Positions 1-9,547 of a stretch of 64,000 nucleotides of DNA are shown in pieces. The DNA lies in the NCBI RefSeq assembly GCF_001029445.1, contig NZ_LDOT01000006.1, forward strand, positions 1 through 64,000, read 5' to 3'. This DNA is from Photobacterium aquae. GTDB taxonomy: Bacteria > Pseudomonadota > Gammaproteobacteria > Enterobacterales > Vibrionaceae. Both the position numbers and the translations under genes were made by a program. Below the pieces are notes generated by a model that searched no databases, had not been told where the DNA came from, and worked only from the letters and a program-made list of their open reading frames with translations. How positions within the stretch are numbered: the stretch's first letter is position 1; every line of letters begins with the position of its first letter.

Positions 1-15
1 CGGGACGCGCCTCCA
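1..15 (+). tRNA. tRNA-Cys, 3' end only
   Basis: The first 15 bases match the T-stem/acceptor 3' end of gammaproteobacterial tRNA-Cys: the 3' acceptor strand CGCGCC, then discriminator U and the encoded CCA. The acceptor would pair with a GGCGCG 5' end outside the window. Only the 3' strand is visible, so the anticodon cannot be read. A strong terminator follows directly, so this is the last gene of its tRNA transcript. Confidence 0.75.
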
Positions 16-25
16 TATTACATTG

Positions 26-53
26 AGCCCCAGCAGAAATGCTGGGGCTTTTT
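26..53 (+). terminator. Intrinsic terminator of the tRNA transcript
   Basis: Perfect 10-bp stem (26-35 with 40-49), GAAA tetraloop and a T run. It lies 10 bases after the tRNA CCA end. Confidence 0.9.
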
Positions 54-723
54 CGTATGTTTTTTATCGCTTCTGGCTATATCGACTTTCATTCAGAGGG
101 GGTCTGTTTTTTTGTTGACGATTTGTGTCATGTCATGCCGTTTTTATATTCATTTGTATGATTAAAATTTTATTCATAACGGCTGGAGGATTGAAATAAT
201 CCATTCATGCTATTTAATAGAAATAATACTTGGCTACACATCTACGATGTGTTACTTTTCGCGCAATCTCAGGGGGAAGTTGTACTGAGACATACGGTAT
301 GTGGAGTATTCGGGCTGATTGCATCCATGTACTAGGTAGGTATTAGCCATGCTAGTGGTTAGTAGACGGGCACTAATAGCGTCAGTTGCTAGGAAGTAAA
401 GCGACGGCATATTGAGGAATCCCAACTGTGAATGTTATATCCTTATCAAACCCAATCAGCTTTGTCTTACCCAACTGCAGTATTATTACTGAGCCATGAT
501 CTTCTGATCACAAGACTTTGTTTCCTTCGTATTTGGTTGTTGCGTCCCAGTTTATAAGAGCCTTTCTCGCGCACCTGTACGTGGGTTTGTCACGTCGATT
601 GCTTTTAGAAGCCTTCGATAAGTTATTGTTAATACATCATAATTGATGTGGCTTAGCACTTTATGATATCTCACTATTGGTTGTTGTCAGTCTCGGTGAA
701 GATATCAAAGTGCATGTGATGAG
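54..723 (+). other. Long non-coding upstream region of the norspermidine operon
   Basis: About 670 bases with no convincing gene. It must hold the promoter of the downstream operon. The 60-200 stretch is AT-rich; 230-600 is more balanced in composition and has short self-complementary patches, for example CACATC/GATGTG near 237-251 and GATC pairs near 498-510. I recognise no known riboswitch. A structured leader or a small RNA is possible but not shown. Confidence 0.4.
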
Positions 724-3630
724 ATGAAAATCATGAGTAATGTGTTTGACCTTGACGAGCTAAAACTCGCCTCAAATGTACCTGTGGTACAAGGTGTATA
801 TGATCTGACACCGGACGAGCTACTGCTGAGTCAAGAGCATTATGAATCAGAAGTGCGTTCATACCCGCGTCGTTTGCCACTTGCTATTGCCAAAGCCTCT
901 GGTGTTTTGGTTGAAGATAGCCGTGGTCAGCTATTCCTAGACTGTCTTGCTGGTGCCGGTACGTTGGCTCTGGGTTACAACCACCCAGAAATCAACCAGG
1001 CTATCGTAGAGCAGCTAAATGCTGGTGTTCCTTACCAGACATTGGATATTACTACGCCGACCAAAGATAAGTTCATCAAAGAAGTGATGAGCTTCCTACC
1101 TGAGTCATTTGCCAAAAATGCCCGTATCCAGTTCTGTGGCCCTTCTGGTGCCGATGCTGTTGAAGCTGCGATTAAGCTGGCTAAGCAGACAACTGGCCGT
1201 AATACCATGGCAGCCTTCCACGGTGCTTACCACGGTATGACTAACGGTACGATGGCGATGATGGGTAACTTGAACACCAAAGCGCGCCGTATCGGCCTGA
1301 TGGCGGATGTTCACTTCCTACCATTCCCATACAGCCTACGCTGCCCGTTTGGCATGCACGGTGATGAAGGTGCCAAGCAGACTCTTCGTTACATCGAGCG
1401 CATGCTGAACGATGACGAGAGTGGCGTGCAGAAGCCAGCTGCGATCATTGTTGAGCCTGTACAAGGCGAAGGCGGTGTGATCCCAGCTCCTGCTTTCTGG
1501 TTGCGTGAACTACGCCGTATCACCAAAGAGCATGGCATCCTGCTGATCTTTGATGAAATCCAGTGTGGTATTGGTAAGACTGGCTTCAACTTTGCGTTTG
1601 AAGAATCAGGCATCAACCCAGATATTCTGTGTCTGTCTAAAGCAGTAGGCGGTGGTTTGCCGATGTCTATTCTGATCTTCGATAAGGAGATCGATACATG
1701 GCGTCCGGGCGAGCACACAGGTACGTTCCGTGGTAACCAGCTAGCGATGGCAACGGGTGCCAAGGCACTTGAAATTATCCGTCGTGACAACCTGGTTGAA
1801 CACGCGCGCAATGCGGGTCAGTACCTGCGTGAAGGCCTAGAGCGTATCGCTCAGCAGACTGACTGTATCGCAGAAGTTCGCGGTAAAGGCCTAATGCTAG
1901 GTCTTGAGATCTGTAACCCAGATGGTTCTCGCAACAAGTTTGGTGAGCCTGAGGCTGATCCGAAACTGGCTCTTGCTATTCAGCGTGCAGCGCTTGAGCG
2001 TGGTCTGATCATCGAGAAGGGCGGCCGTCAGGGCTCTGTTCTGCGTTTCTTGCCACCATTGATCATCTCTTACGAGCAGCTTGATTTTGCTATTGATGCG
2101 CTAACTAAGGCGATCATGGCAACGGCTGGTCCAGCGAAAGCAAAAGAGACAGCGAGCGATGCGGCAGAATGGCGCAATCACTTTATCCACACGGGTAAAG
2201 GCGGTGCGGATAAGTTCGAAGCGGCTCTGAACCAGACAACTCAGGTTCTGAAGAAAGTATTCGAAAACACTGAAACACCGTACTCTGGTATGGATCCACA
2301 GCTGCTTAAGTCTTTGATCAACGCGATTGATCTGGACAACCAGCAACTGCCTCTGGACTTGGTTATCGAGCAAACTGGTGAGCTAATCGCCAAGAACTCA
2401 ATCATGGTTCAGCACCCACACTGTATTGCTCACCTGCATACGCCGCCGCTATTGCCGGCTGTTGCTGCAGAAGCATTCATTGCTGCCCTGAACCAGTCTA
2501 TGGATTCATGGGACCAATCAAGTGCGGGTACGTTTGTTGAGCAGAAAGTGATCGACTGGTTGTGTGGTGTGTACCAGTACGGCGATAACGCTGACGGTAT
2601 TTTCACTAGCGGTGGTACTCAATCTAACCTGATGGGTCTACTACTTGCTCGTGATCGTGCAGCAGACAAGATCTCTGGTCACAATATCCAGAAACAAGGT
2701 CTGCCAGAGTACGCGGCTAAGCTACGTATCCTATGTTCGAAGAAATCACACTTCACCGTACAGAAGTCAGCATCACTGATGGGCTTGGGTGAAAGTGCGG
2801 TTGTGACTGTTGATACTAACCCGAACGGTACCATCAAGCTGGCAGCGTTGGCTGAGACTATCGAATCGCTGAAGCAAGAAGGCTTGTTGCCATTTGCAAT
2901 GGTCGGTACCGCAGGTACGACTGACCACGGTGCCATTGATGATCTGAATGGCATGGCCGAGCTTGCCCAGCAGCACGACATCTGGCTACACGTTGACGGT
3001 GCTTACGGCGGTGCATTGATTCTGAGCCGTCACAAGACGCGTCTGGAAGGTGTCGAGAAAGCGGATTCAATCAGTGTTGACTTCCACAAGCTATTCTTCC
3101 AGCCAATCAGCTGTGGTGCTGTTCTGATCAAGGACAAGGCAAACTTTAAGTACCTGCTGCACCATGCTGATTACCTGAACCGTGAAGATGATTTGCTACC
3201 AAACTTGGTAGACAAGTCAATCGCAACCACTAAGCGTTTTGATGCGTTGAAAGTGTGGATGACTATGCAGAGCGTAGGTCCGCAGGCGCTGGGTGCGATG
3301 TACGATCATCTTCTGAACCAGACTCAGCAAGTTGCTGATATGGTGAATCAGTCGGCTGATTTCGAGCTGTTGGCTGATCCTGCGCTGTCTACCGTGTTGT
3401 TGCGTTACGTTGGCAACAATGATGCGGCAATGCACGATCGCATTAACAAGCAGCTACGTATCGATGCGCTGGTTGAAGGTAAGGCAGTACTGGGTGAAAC
3501 CGTGGTGGATGGCAAGGTTGCTCTGAAGTTCACGATTTTGAACCCATGTCTGACTCAGGCAGATTTCGAATCGCTACTTAATGCAATTCGCCAAGTTGCA
3601 GCTCAGGCTGAGCAAAAAGTTGGCAACTAA
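724..3630 (+). CDS. Fused L-2,4-diaminobutyrate aminotransferase / L-2,4-diaminobutyrate decarboxylase
   Basis: 968-residue bifunctional PLP enzyme, first in norspermidine synthesis. The N-terminal half (about 1-465) is a class-III aminotransferase making L-2,4-diaminobutyrate from aspartate semialdehyde; the PLP lysine is K306 in LSKAVGGG. The C-terminal half (about 490-960) is a group-II decarboxylase yielding 1,3-diaminopropane; its PLP lysine is K789 in VDFHK. The same fusion is known in Vibrio cholerae (VC1625), where it precedes the two carboxynorspermidine genes, as here. The start is uncertain: ATG at 724 or 733, neither with a strong Shine-Dalgarno. No frame damage is seen; both active-site lysines are present, so both activities are expected. 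Confidence 0.95.
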   Translation: MKIMSNVFDLDELKLASNVPVVQGVYDLTPDELLLSQEHYESEVRSYPRRLPLAIAKASGVLVEDSRGQLFLDCLAGAGTLALGYNHPEINQAIVEQLNAGVPYQTLDITTPTKDKFIKEVMSFLPESFAKNARIQFCGPSGADAVEAAIKLAKQTTGRNTMAAFHGAYHGMTNGTMAMMGNLNTKARRIGLMADVHFLPFPYSLRCPFGMHGDEGAKQTLRYIERMLNDDESGVQKPAAIIVEPVQGEGGVIPAPAFWLRELRRITKEHGILLIFDEIQCGIGKTGFNFAFEESGINPDILCLSKAVGGGLPMSILIFDKEIDTWRPGEHTGTFRGNQLAMATGAKALEIIRRDNLVEHARNAGQYLREGLERIAQQTDCIAEVRGKGLMLGLEICNPDGSRNKFGEPEADPKLALAIQRAALERGLIIEKGGRQGSVLRFLPPLIISYEQLDFAIDALTKAIMATAGPAKAKETASDAAEWRNHFIHTGKGGADKFEAALNQTTQVLKKVFENTETPYSGMDPQLLKSLINAIDLDNQQLPLDLVIEQTGELIAKNSIMVQHPHCIAHLHTPPLLPAVAAEAFIAALNQSMDSWDQSSAGTFVEQKVIDWLCGVYQYGDNADGIFTSGGTQSNLMGLLLARDRAADKISGHNIQKQGLPEYAAKLRILCSKKSHFTVQKSASLMGLGESAVVTVDTNPNGTIKLAALAETIESLKQEGLLPFAMVGTAGTTDHGAIDDLNGMAELAQQHDIWLHVDGAYGGALILSRHKTRLEGVEKADSISVDFHKLFFQPISCGAVLIKDKANFKYLLHHADYLNREDDLLPNLVDKSIATTKRFDALKVWMTMQSVGPQALGAMYDHLLNQTQQVADMVNQSADFELLADPALSTVLLRYVGNNDAAMHDRINKQLRIDALVEGKAVLGETVVDGKVALKFTILNPCLTQADFESLLNAIRQVAAQAEQKVGN

Positions 3631-3642
3631 GTAAACCGAAAT

Positions 3643-3671
3643 GATACAGCCTGCACGGGGCAGGCTGTATC
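3643..3671 (+). other. Intercistronic hairpin after the diaminobutyrate fusion gene
   Basis: Perfect 12-bp stem (3643-3654 with 3660-3671) and a 5-base loop. No T run follows, so it is more likely an mRNA-stabilising or attenuating hairpin than a full terminator. Confidence 0.7.
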
Positions 3672-3708
3672 TCTTACTCACTTTTAAAATGGATGGTGAA
3701 AAGAAGAA

Positions 3709-4953
3709 ATGGCAATTCTACAGATTGGTGCAGGTGGTGTTGGTTGGGTTGTAGCGCATAAAGCAGCTCAAAATAATGATGTACTTGGCGATATCACTAT
3801 TGCATCGCGTACTGTTGGTAAATGTGACAAGATTATCGACTCTATCAAAGGAAAGAATAACCTGAAGGATCCGTCTAAGAAACTGCAGTCCCGTGCAGTG
3901 AATGCAGACGATGTCGATGCACTGGTTGCCCTGATCAAGGACGTGCAGCCTGATCTTGTTATCAATGCTGGCCCACCTTGGGTGAATATGCCAATCATGG
4001 AAGCCTGTTATCAGGCCAAAGTTTCCTACCTTGATACATCCGTAGCCGTGGACCTTTGTTCAGAAGGCCAGCAAGTACCTGAAGCGTACGACTGGCAGTG
4101 GGGTTACCGCGAAAAATTCAACGAAGCTGGCATCACAGGTATTCTGGGTGCGGGTTTCGATCCTGGCGTTGTGAGTGTGTTCGCAGCTTATGCCGTGAAG
4201 CACCTGTTTGATGAAATCGACACCATCGACGTTATGGATGTTAATGCCGGCGATCACGGCAAAAAGTTTGCTACAAACTTCGATCCTGAAACCAATATGC
4301 TGGAAATTCAGGGCGACTCTTTCTACTGGGAAAACGGTGAGTGGAAACAAGTACCGTGTCACTCGCGTATGCTTGAGTTCGATTTCCCACTTGTCGGCAA
4401 GCAGAAAGTTTATTCAATGGCACACGATGAAGTGCGCTCGATGAAAGAGTACATTCCTGCCAAACGCATCGAATTCTGGATGGGCTTCGGTGACCGTTAC
4501 CTCAATTACTTCAATTGTATGCGTGATATCGGCTTGTTAAGTCCAGAACCATTGACACTGCATGATGGTACGGTAGTACAGCCGTTGCATGTGCTTAAGG
4601 CACTGTTGCCAGACCCGACATCTCTGGCTCCGGGCTATACAGGTAATACTTGTATCGGTACGTGGGTACAAGGTACCAAAGACGGCAAAGCACGCAGCGT
4701 ATTTATTTATAACATCGCTGATCACGAAGTGGCTTACGAAGACGTGGAGCACCAAGCGATCTCTTACACAACCGGTGTTCCGGCGATTACCGCTGCGCTT
4801 CAGTTCTTCCGTGGCAAGTGGGCAGATGCCGGCGTGTTCAATATGGAGCAGCTGGATCCGGATCCATTCCTAGAAACCATGCCGTCAATTGGCCTTGGCT
4901 GGGAAGTACAAGAGCTGGAAGTCGGTCAGCCTGACATAAAAATTTTGAAATAA
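3709..4953 (+). CDS. Carboxynorspermidine dehydrogenase (carboxynorspermidine synthase)
   Basis: 414 residues, saccharopine-dehydrogenase-like family. It reductively condenses 1,3-diaminopropane with aspartate semialdehyde to carboxynorspermidine using NAD(P)H. The N-terminus carries a Rossmann dinucleotide motif, QIGAGGVGW, at residues 5-13. It corresponds to V. cholerae VC1624 by position and family. It lies 78 bp after the diaminobutyrate fusion and 123 bp before nspC; both gaps contain hairpins but no clear terminator, so a single operon with graded expression is likely. In some bacteria the same enzyme also accepts putrescine to make carboxyspermidine; sequence alone does not exclude this. 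Confidence 0.93.
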   Translation: MAILQIGAGGVGWVVAHKAAQNNDVLGDITIASRTVGKCDKIIDSIKGKNNLKDPSKKLQSRAVNADDVDALVALIKDVQPDLVINAGPPWVNMPIMEACYQAKVSYLDTSVAVDLCSEGQQVPEAYDWQWGYREKFNEAGITGILGAGFDPGVVSVFAAYAVKHLFDEIDTIDVMDVNAGDHGKKFATNFDPETNMLEIQGDSFYWENGEWKQVPCHSRMLEFDFPLVGKQKVYSMAHDEVRSMKEYIPAKRIEFWMGFGDRYLNYFNCMRDIGLLSPEPLTLHDGTVVQPLHVLKALLPDPTSLAPGYTGNTCIGTWVQGTKDGKARSVFIYNIADHEVAYEDVEHQAISYTTGVPAITAALQFFRGKWADAGVFNMEQLDPDPFLETMPSIGLGWEVQELEVGQPDIKILK

Positions 4954-5015
4954 CCTAGGCTGCCTGATGATTGTCGTTATATAGAGATACGGCAATTGAA
5001 GCCAAGTTGATAGGC

Positions 5016-5041
5016 AAGAAGGGAGCAACAGCTCCCTTCTT
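5016..5041 (+). other. Intercistronic hairpin before nspC
   Basis: Perfect 11-bp stem (5016-5026 with 5031-5041), loop AACA. It is followed by TATCTATAGG rather than a T run, so termination is probably partial. Confidence 0.65.
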
Positions 5042-5076
5042 ATCTATAGGATCAGATTTGTTTGCGGTAAAAGACA

Positions 5077-6219
5077 ATGACATTCAAAAAAGAAGAATTG
5101 AAAACGCCATATTTCATGATCAACGAAGACAAGTTGATTGCTAATCTGGAAAAAGCCAAGCAGCTAAAAGAGCTTTCTGGCGTGAAGTTGGTATTGGCCC
5201 TGAAATGTTTCTCGACATGGGGTGTGTTTGACATCATCAAGCCATACCTAGACGGTACCACCAGTAGTGGCCCGTTCGAGGTGAAACTGGGCTACGAGAC
5301 ATTCGGTGGCGAGACACATGCATACAGCGTAGGTTACAGTGAAGACGACGTACGCGAAGTAGCTGATATTTGTGACAAGATGATTTTCAACTCGCAGACT
5401 CAGCTGGCGGCATACCGTCACATTGTTGAAGGCAAAGATGTGTCTTTGGGTTTGCGCCTGAACCCTGGTATTAGCTACGCGGGGCAAGATTTGGCTAACC
5501 CTGCTCGCCAGTATTCGCGTCTTGGTGTGCAGGCTGACCATATCAACCCAGAGGTTTTCGATACTCTTGACGGCGTGATGTTCCACATGAACTGTGAGAA
5601 CAAAGATGTTGATGCATTTATCGGTCTTCTAGATGGTATCTCGGCTCAGTTTGGCGAATACCTCGACAAACTGGATTGGGTGAGCATGGGGGGCGGGGTA
5701 TTCTTTACCTGGCCAAACTACGATATCGAAAAGCTGGCAAAAGCACTGAAAGCGTTTTCTGAAAAGCATGGGGTACAAATGTACCTTGAGCCAGGTGAAG
5801 CGATTATCACCAAAACAACTGATTTGGTTGTGACAGTTGTCGATATCGTAGAGAACGTGAAAAAAACAGCAATCGTAGATTCGGCGACGGAAGCACACCG
5901 TCTTGATACCCTGATCTATAACGAGCCAGCTTCAATTCTCGAAGCATCTGAGAATGGCACCAATGAATATATTATCGGCTCTTGCTCTTGCCTAGCGGGT
6001 GATCAGTTCTGTGTTGCTAATTTTGATCAGCCACTGGAAATTGGTCAGCGCCTCCATATCTTGGACAGTGCCGGCTATACCATGGTGAAGCTGAACTGGT
6101 TCAACGGTTTGAAGATGCCATCCGTGTATTGTGAACGTAGCAATGGTGAAATCCAGAAACTCAATGAGTTTGGCTATGAAGATTTCAAGCGTTCACTGTC
6201 GCAGTGGTCGGTAAAGTAA
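5077..6219 (+). CDS. nspC: Carboxynorspermidine decarboxylase
   Basis: 380 residues, alanine-racemase-fold group-IV PLP decarboxylase. It removes CO2 from carboxynorspermidine to give norspermidine, the last step of the pathway. The PLP lysine is K43 in ALKCFS. Near residue 305 is the SCSCLAGD segment; the equivalent region of ornithine/diaminopimelate decarboxylase relatives carries the active-site Cys and Asp. Length and order match V. cholerae NspC (VC1623), where norspermidine affects biofilm formation. It is last in the operon, closed by a strong terminator at 6260. Confidence 0.95.
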   Translation: MTFKKEELKTPYFMINEDKLIANLEKAKQLKELSGVKLVLALKCFSTWGVFDIIKPYLDGTTSSGPFEVKLGYETFGGETHAYSVGYSEDDVREVADICDKMIFNSQTQLAAYRHIVEGKDVSLGLRLNPGISYAGQDLANPARQYSRLGVQADHINPEVFDTLDGVMFHMNCENKDVDAFIGLLDGISAQFGEYLDKLDWVSMGGGVFFTWPNYDIEKLAKALKAFSEKHGVQMYLEPGEAIITKTTDLVVTVVDIVENVKKTAIVDSATEAHRLDTLIYNEPASILEASENGTNEYIIGSCSCLAGDQFCVANFDQPLEIGQRLHILDSAGYTMVKLNWFNGLKMPSVYCERSNGEIQKLNEFGYEDFKRSLSQWSVK

Positions 6220-6259
6220 TGCCGAGCTAATGCCATTGGCGAGCCCGTGCAATTGAATG

Positions 6260-6286
6260 AAAGAGGACCTATTGGTCCTCTTTTTT
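6260..6286 (+). terminator. Terminator of the norspermidine operon
   Basis: 10-bp stem (6260-6269 with 6274-6283), loop TATT, then a T run. Confidence 0.9.
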
Positions 6287-6394
6287 GTTATCTGTCACAT
6301 CTTGAGCTTTTGTTCATGGGCAGAGGTCTGTAGGCTTGAGATTATGCCACTTGATGCGCATTTGTGTGTTACCTAAGCCAACAAGGAGAACGAT

Positions 6395-6640
6395 ATGGAT
6401 ATCGCTATCATAATAATTGCGATTATTTTTGGTTATGAAGTGATCAGGCGGTTATTGTCACATCGAGAAGCCATGCACGCACTTGAGATGAAGAAGGTTG
6501 CCTCGGAAAAAGCCAGTGATAAACACCAAGAGCTGCAGCAGGAGATTTCGTCGCTTCAAGAGCGCGTTGCGGTGCTGGAGAAAATTGTTGTCGATAAGTC
6601 CTATCAGGTTAAGAAGGAAATTGAATCGCTCTATGATTGA
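6395..6640 (+). CDS. Small PspB-like membrane protein
   Basis: 81 residues. Residues 2-14 are a very hydrophobic Ile-rich segment. A charged helix follows, with heptad-like coiled coil through about 45-75 (SLQERVAVLEKIV). Topology and the RVxVLEKI patch resemble phage-shock protein PspB, an inner-membrane partner of PspC, but no pspA or pspC is adjacent, so the assignment is by resemblance only. The ATG has a strong Shine-Dalgarno, AAGGAG, 7 bases upstream. It appears monocistronic. Confidence 0.7.
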   Translation: MDIAIIIIAIIFGYEVIRRLLSHREAMHALEMKKVASEKASDKHQELQQEISSLQERVAVLEKIVVDKSYQVKKEIESLYD

Positions 6641-6706
6641 GTAAAGTAGTCGTGTTTCGGGGATTGTAATTTCTGGGTTTGAAATTCATATTGCGTAGCC
6701 AAAACA

Positions 6707-6746
6707 GGACACCTTGAACGATGGTAGGATGCCGTCCAAGGTGCCG
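6707..6746 (-). terminator. Probable terminator of the small Cys-rich gene
   Basis: Imperfect hairpin, 7-bp perfect outer stem (6710-6716 with 6737-6743). Read on the minus strand it is followed by CCTGTTTTGG. It begins 9 bases after the stop of the small gene at 6752-6901. Confidence 0.5.
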
Positions 6747-6751
6747 TGAAC

Positions 6752-6901
6752 CTAGTTCTGTTTGCTTTTCTGTCGCTTAATCGGTTGATCACCAATCGTC
6801 GTTTTGCCTGGGCAAATACGTTTTACCGGGCAATTCGGGCAACCCCATATTGCAGCATAGGGGCATAGGGCACTTTCATTATTCTTTTTCTTCATAGGCA
6901 T
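6752..6901 (-). CDS. 49-residue Cys-rich small protein
   Basis: Found by reading the minus strand. It starts at ATG 6901 with GGAAG 4 bases upstream (an in-frame ATG at 6895 is also possible) and runs 49 codons to TAG. A Lys-rich N-terminus (KKKNN) is followed by four cysteines in LCPYAAIWGCPNCPVKRICPG, spaced C-x7-C-x2-C-x5-C, then a basic tail. The Cys spacing suggests metal or Fe-S binding, but I do not recognise the family. The Shine-Dalgarno, the Cys pattern and a probable terminator support a real gene. It has its own intergenic space upstream of the acyl-CoA hydrolase. Confidence 0.65.
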   Translation of the reverse strand: MPMKKKNNESALCPYAAIWGCPNCPVKRICPGKTTIGDQPIKRQKSKQN

Positions 6902-6985
6902 CTCGCTTCCAGTTAGACCTAATCACCATCGGTGTTGCCACTTTCTGGTGATTAGGGGTTAGGCTCGTGAAGATAGAGCTCCTAC

Positions 6986-9235
6986 TTATATACTGAGTTC
7001 AGCAACAAGTAGTTTACGTGTTATTTTTTCCTCTAAGTTCTGTGGCTCGTTCAGCCCGACTCGTTTTAGTAGGGTATTGATGCGATCATCCGGCTTAGGT
7101 GCGGAGAGTGCCTTCGCGATGGTCTTGCACTTACCAAGCGGTGTTGCGGTTTTGGCTTTTAGAGCTTTTAGTGCCTTGCCGAGTTGGAGTTCCTGATCGG
7201 TAAAACTACAGCCGAACGGGAATGGCCCGAAGAATCCCTCATTCGTGTATTTTTTATAGAATGCCTGAATTGCTTCAGGCGTATTGTTGGTGAACTCTTT
7301 CGGGATCTGGTAATCCTTGGCGACTTTACCTGCGGCTTTGGCTTGTTCCAGTAACTGTTTCTGGAAGCGTGAGTCGGCAATTTTGATCAATTCGGTATAG
7401 ACAACGTGATCCGGTTTGCCGCGAAGGTTGGCGATACCGTATTCAGTGACCACGATATCCCGCAATTGACGTGGGATAGTATTGTGACCGTAGTTAAACA
7501 AAATATTAGAGATCAGCTTGCCCTTTCTGAAAGTACAGCTGCGAACTTTCATAATAGAGCGGGAATCCCACATTTGGTGAGATTGGGCAACGAAGTTGTA
7601 TTGCCCGCCAACCCCGCTGACAACCTGGCCGTTTTCCAGGGCATCGGAGATGACAGATCCATCAAGGGTTACCATCATCCCTGAGTTAACAAAGCGGGCG
7701 TGTTTGCGCTGGGCTTGCTTGATCTGCTGATTGCCGAGCATATGATCGTAGAGATCGTTCACGTAGTTCACGCTGGTCATACAGAACTTGCTGTGGTCAT
7801 CCTCGTTGAAGTCACGCAGCGCCTGATAAAAATCTTGAGGGCCGATGAAGAATGCACCATGCATCACGACGCCACCGCTCAGGCGATTGCCAAGGGCATG
7901 CTTGCTAATCCATTCCAGTGCTTCGGTGTTTTGCAGATCTGCCGCGCAGCTCTCTTCTTGGACATGAAGTGAGCCCTCAATCAGTTCTACCTCCTTGTTG
8001 AAGATACCGAAACGCTTGAGGTAACGGACATCAGCAGAGGTGAGCTGAGCGTGAATGGCTCCTGCTTCAAATAGCATGAGGACTGTGCTGATATCGACAT
8101 CCACCCCAATTTTTTCTTGGTTGATCAGGTTCTGAATCGTGAGGTCTTCGAACACCTCACGTTTTAAGATTCCAGCCTTGTAGAGGTGGACAAATCCATC
8201 AACCATGAGCTCGCTGCAGCCATAGAGCCCCGTTTCGAATGTGCCGCTTCCTCCGACTTCACGGCAAATCGGGAATTTTTCATAGACGTTCAACTCAGAG
8301 AGCATTTTGTTGTATATGCGGTTGTTTTGCTGTCTGACAAGTGTGCTGTAAGTCAGGGCGCTGCTCAACGAGCCAATCCCAACCTGCAATGTCCCGCCGT
8401 CTTTGAGCAGGCAGCTTGAGTAGAGACCGATCATATGGTCTTCGGCAGAGATACTGGCATGGGGGGCTGCGAACAGGTTGTAGTCTTTGTGGTCAGGCTC
8501 GCTGTTGCCGTCGAGAATAAAGTCGAACTGGTTATCTGCCACTTCAGCGTGGTTGTACATAAACGGCATGTTGGTATTAACCTCGCCGACAACCGCAATG
8601 CCTTTGCCCATCGCCTTGAGCTTGTCCATCTCTGGGATCATATCAAGGGCCAGATCAGAGTTACTGCTTAGGCTGTAGGTTGTGATCCCATCTTCAGTGC
8701 GCTTGGCGACCAATTGAGCAATAACGTTAACGCCCTTGTCCAGCAAGTCGCGCATCGCATGGGTGTAGTTGGTGCTGGTGTAGTTTAGCTGTTGCGGCGA
8801 GTTGATATGGCTGCCCGCCTTGAAGAAGAACTCGCTGATTGTCACATTGTCCGGCACAGTGTTGCTACGCAGACCCAGAGCATATTCTGCGTCAGGGACA
8901 CCGGCAAATTCACGCTCCACGAAGGGTTCAAGGAAGTTCTTCTCGATCCGACTTTTTCCAACCGGCTTTTCAAGGGTTATACCGGTTTCGATACGTAGCG
9001 TAATGCTCGGATCTTTCTTGGCACGCAAGTACAACGCATTAACCAAATTGATTGGTTTGCCTATTGCGAGAGGTAGCCCGAGAATGATTTCCTTACCCAC
9101 GGTTGCAATGATGTGATCGACGAGCGCATCGGCTTTGCTGATCACCTTTGCGGGTGGCTTGGTCGGTGTATCGGTGGTAACAGCAGTAAACGTAGGGTTA
9201 GAGGATTCAGAATCCAGACGTTCTATGACTGACAT
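6986..9235 (-). CDS. Acetyl-CoA hydrolase/transferase family protein (long form)
   Basis: 749 residues, CoA-transferase family I fold. It is expected to move CoA between acyl groups and carboxylates such as acetate or succinate, or to hydrolyse acyl-CoA, in the cytoplasm. The C-terminal part holds the acetyl-CoA hydrolase/transferase C-domain, including SGVGGQYNFV near 550 and VVTEYGIANLRGK near 620. It is longer than the roughly 500-residue classical enzymes, with extra N-terminal sequence. The chosen start is ATG 9235 with AAGGA 7 bases upstream; an in-frame TTG at 9265 lacks a comparable site. It lies beside phasin-like and acyltransferase genes, so a role in acyl-CoA supply is plausible but inferred. 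Confidence 0.85.
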   Translation of the reverse strand: MSVIERLDSESSNPTFTAVTTDTPTKPPAKVISKADALVDHIIATVGKEIILGLPLAIGKPINLVNALYLRAKKDPSITLRIETGITLEKPVGKSRIEKNFLEPFVEREFAGVPDAEYALGLRSNTVPDNVTISEFFFKAGSHINSPQQLNYTSTNYTHAMRDLLDKGVNVIAQLVAKRTEDGITTYSLSSNSDLALDMIPEMDKLKAMGKGIAVVGEVNTNMPFMYNHAEVADNQFDFILDGNSEPDHKDYNLFAAPHASISAEDHMIGLYSSCLLKDGGTLQVGIGSLSSALTYSTLVRQQNNRIYNKMLSELNVYEKFPICREVGGSGTFETGLYGCSELMVDGFVHLYKAGILKREVFEDLTIQNLINQEKIGVDVDISTVLMLFEAGAIHAQLTSADVRYLKRFGIFNKEVELIEGSLHVQEESCAADLQNTEALEWISKHALGNRLSGGVVMHGAFFIGPQDFYQALRDFNEDDHSKFCMTSVNYVNDLYDHMLGNQQIKQAQRKHARFVNSGMMVTLDGSVISDALENGQVVSGVGGQYNFVAQSHQMWDSRSIMKVRSCTFRKGKLISNILFNYGHNTIPRQLRDIVVTEYGIANLRGKPDHVVYTELIKIADSRFQKQLLEQAKAAGKVAKDYQIPKEFTNNTPEAIQAFYKKYTNEGFFGPFPFGCSFTDQELQLGKALKALKAKTATPLGKCKTIAKALSAPKPDDRINTLLKRVGLNEPQNLEEKITRKLLVAELSI

Positions 9236-9470
9236 GGCGCATTCCTTGTTCGGGTTATTATTCAATAGTGTTCTTATAGTTGTTATCTTTCCATTGTTGT
9301 CCCCGAACTTAGAGCCTTCACTCTATTTTGAGCAGTTTTATAACCTGAAAGCATTTTTATATCAGTTTGGTGAACTTAGTCACAGCCCAGAGGCGAGGGG
9401 GCAATTTGTGGTGAAACGGTTGAGAAAAAGGGGTCTTTGGTTGTGTGAACTTGTTAGCAATTCCCTTCCG

Positions 9471-9494
9471 GAATTAGAAAGAGCTCTCTAATTC
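9471..9494. promoter_or_regulatory. Inverted repeat upstream of the phasin-like gene
   Basis: Perfect 8-bp arms, GAATTAGA and TCTAATTC, around an 8-base spacer, 53 bp before the phasin-like ATG. It is operator-like. The overlapping ATTCTAATT word recurs in the palindrome at 14106-14127. The regulator is unknown. Confidence 0.4.
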
Positions 9495-9547
9495 TAATTG
9501 GTACGTTAATAGTAGTAATAGCAAGACTCTCGTGAAGGGGAATAAAA

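Noticed and set aside
1-60. tRNA-Cys 3' end as an integration site for a mobile island
   Set aside because: No integrase, no repeated tRNA end and no phage-like gene follow; the next genes are core norspermidine genes.
9135-9491. Plus-strand open frame of 118 codons overlapping the acyl-CoA hydrolase start
   Set aside because: It covers the 5' end of a well-supported minus-strand gene and that gene's promoter; no Shine-Dalgarno or domain. Most likely chance.
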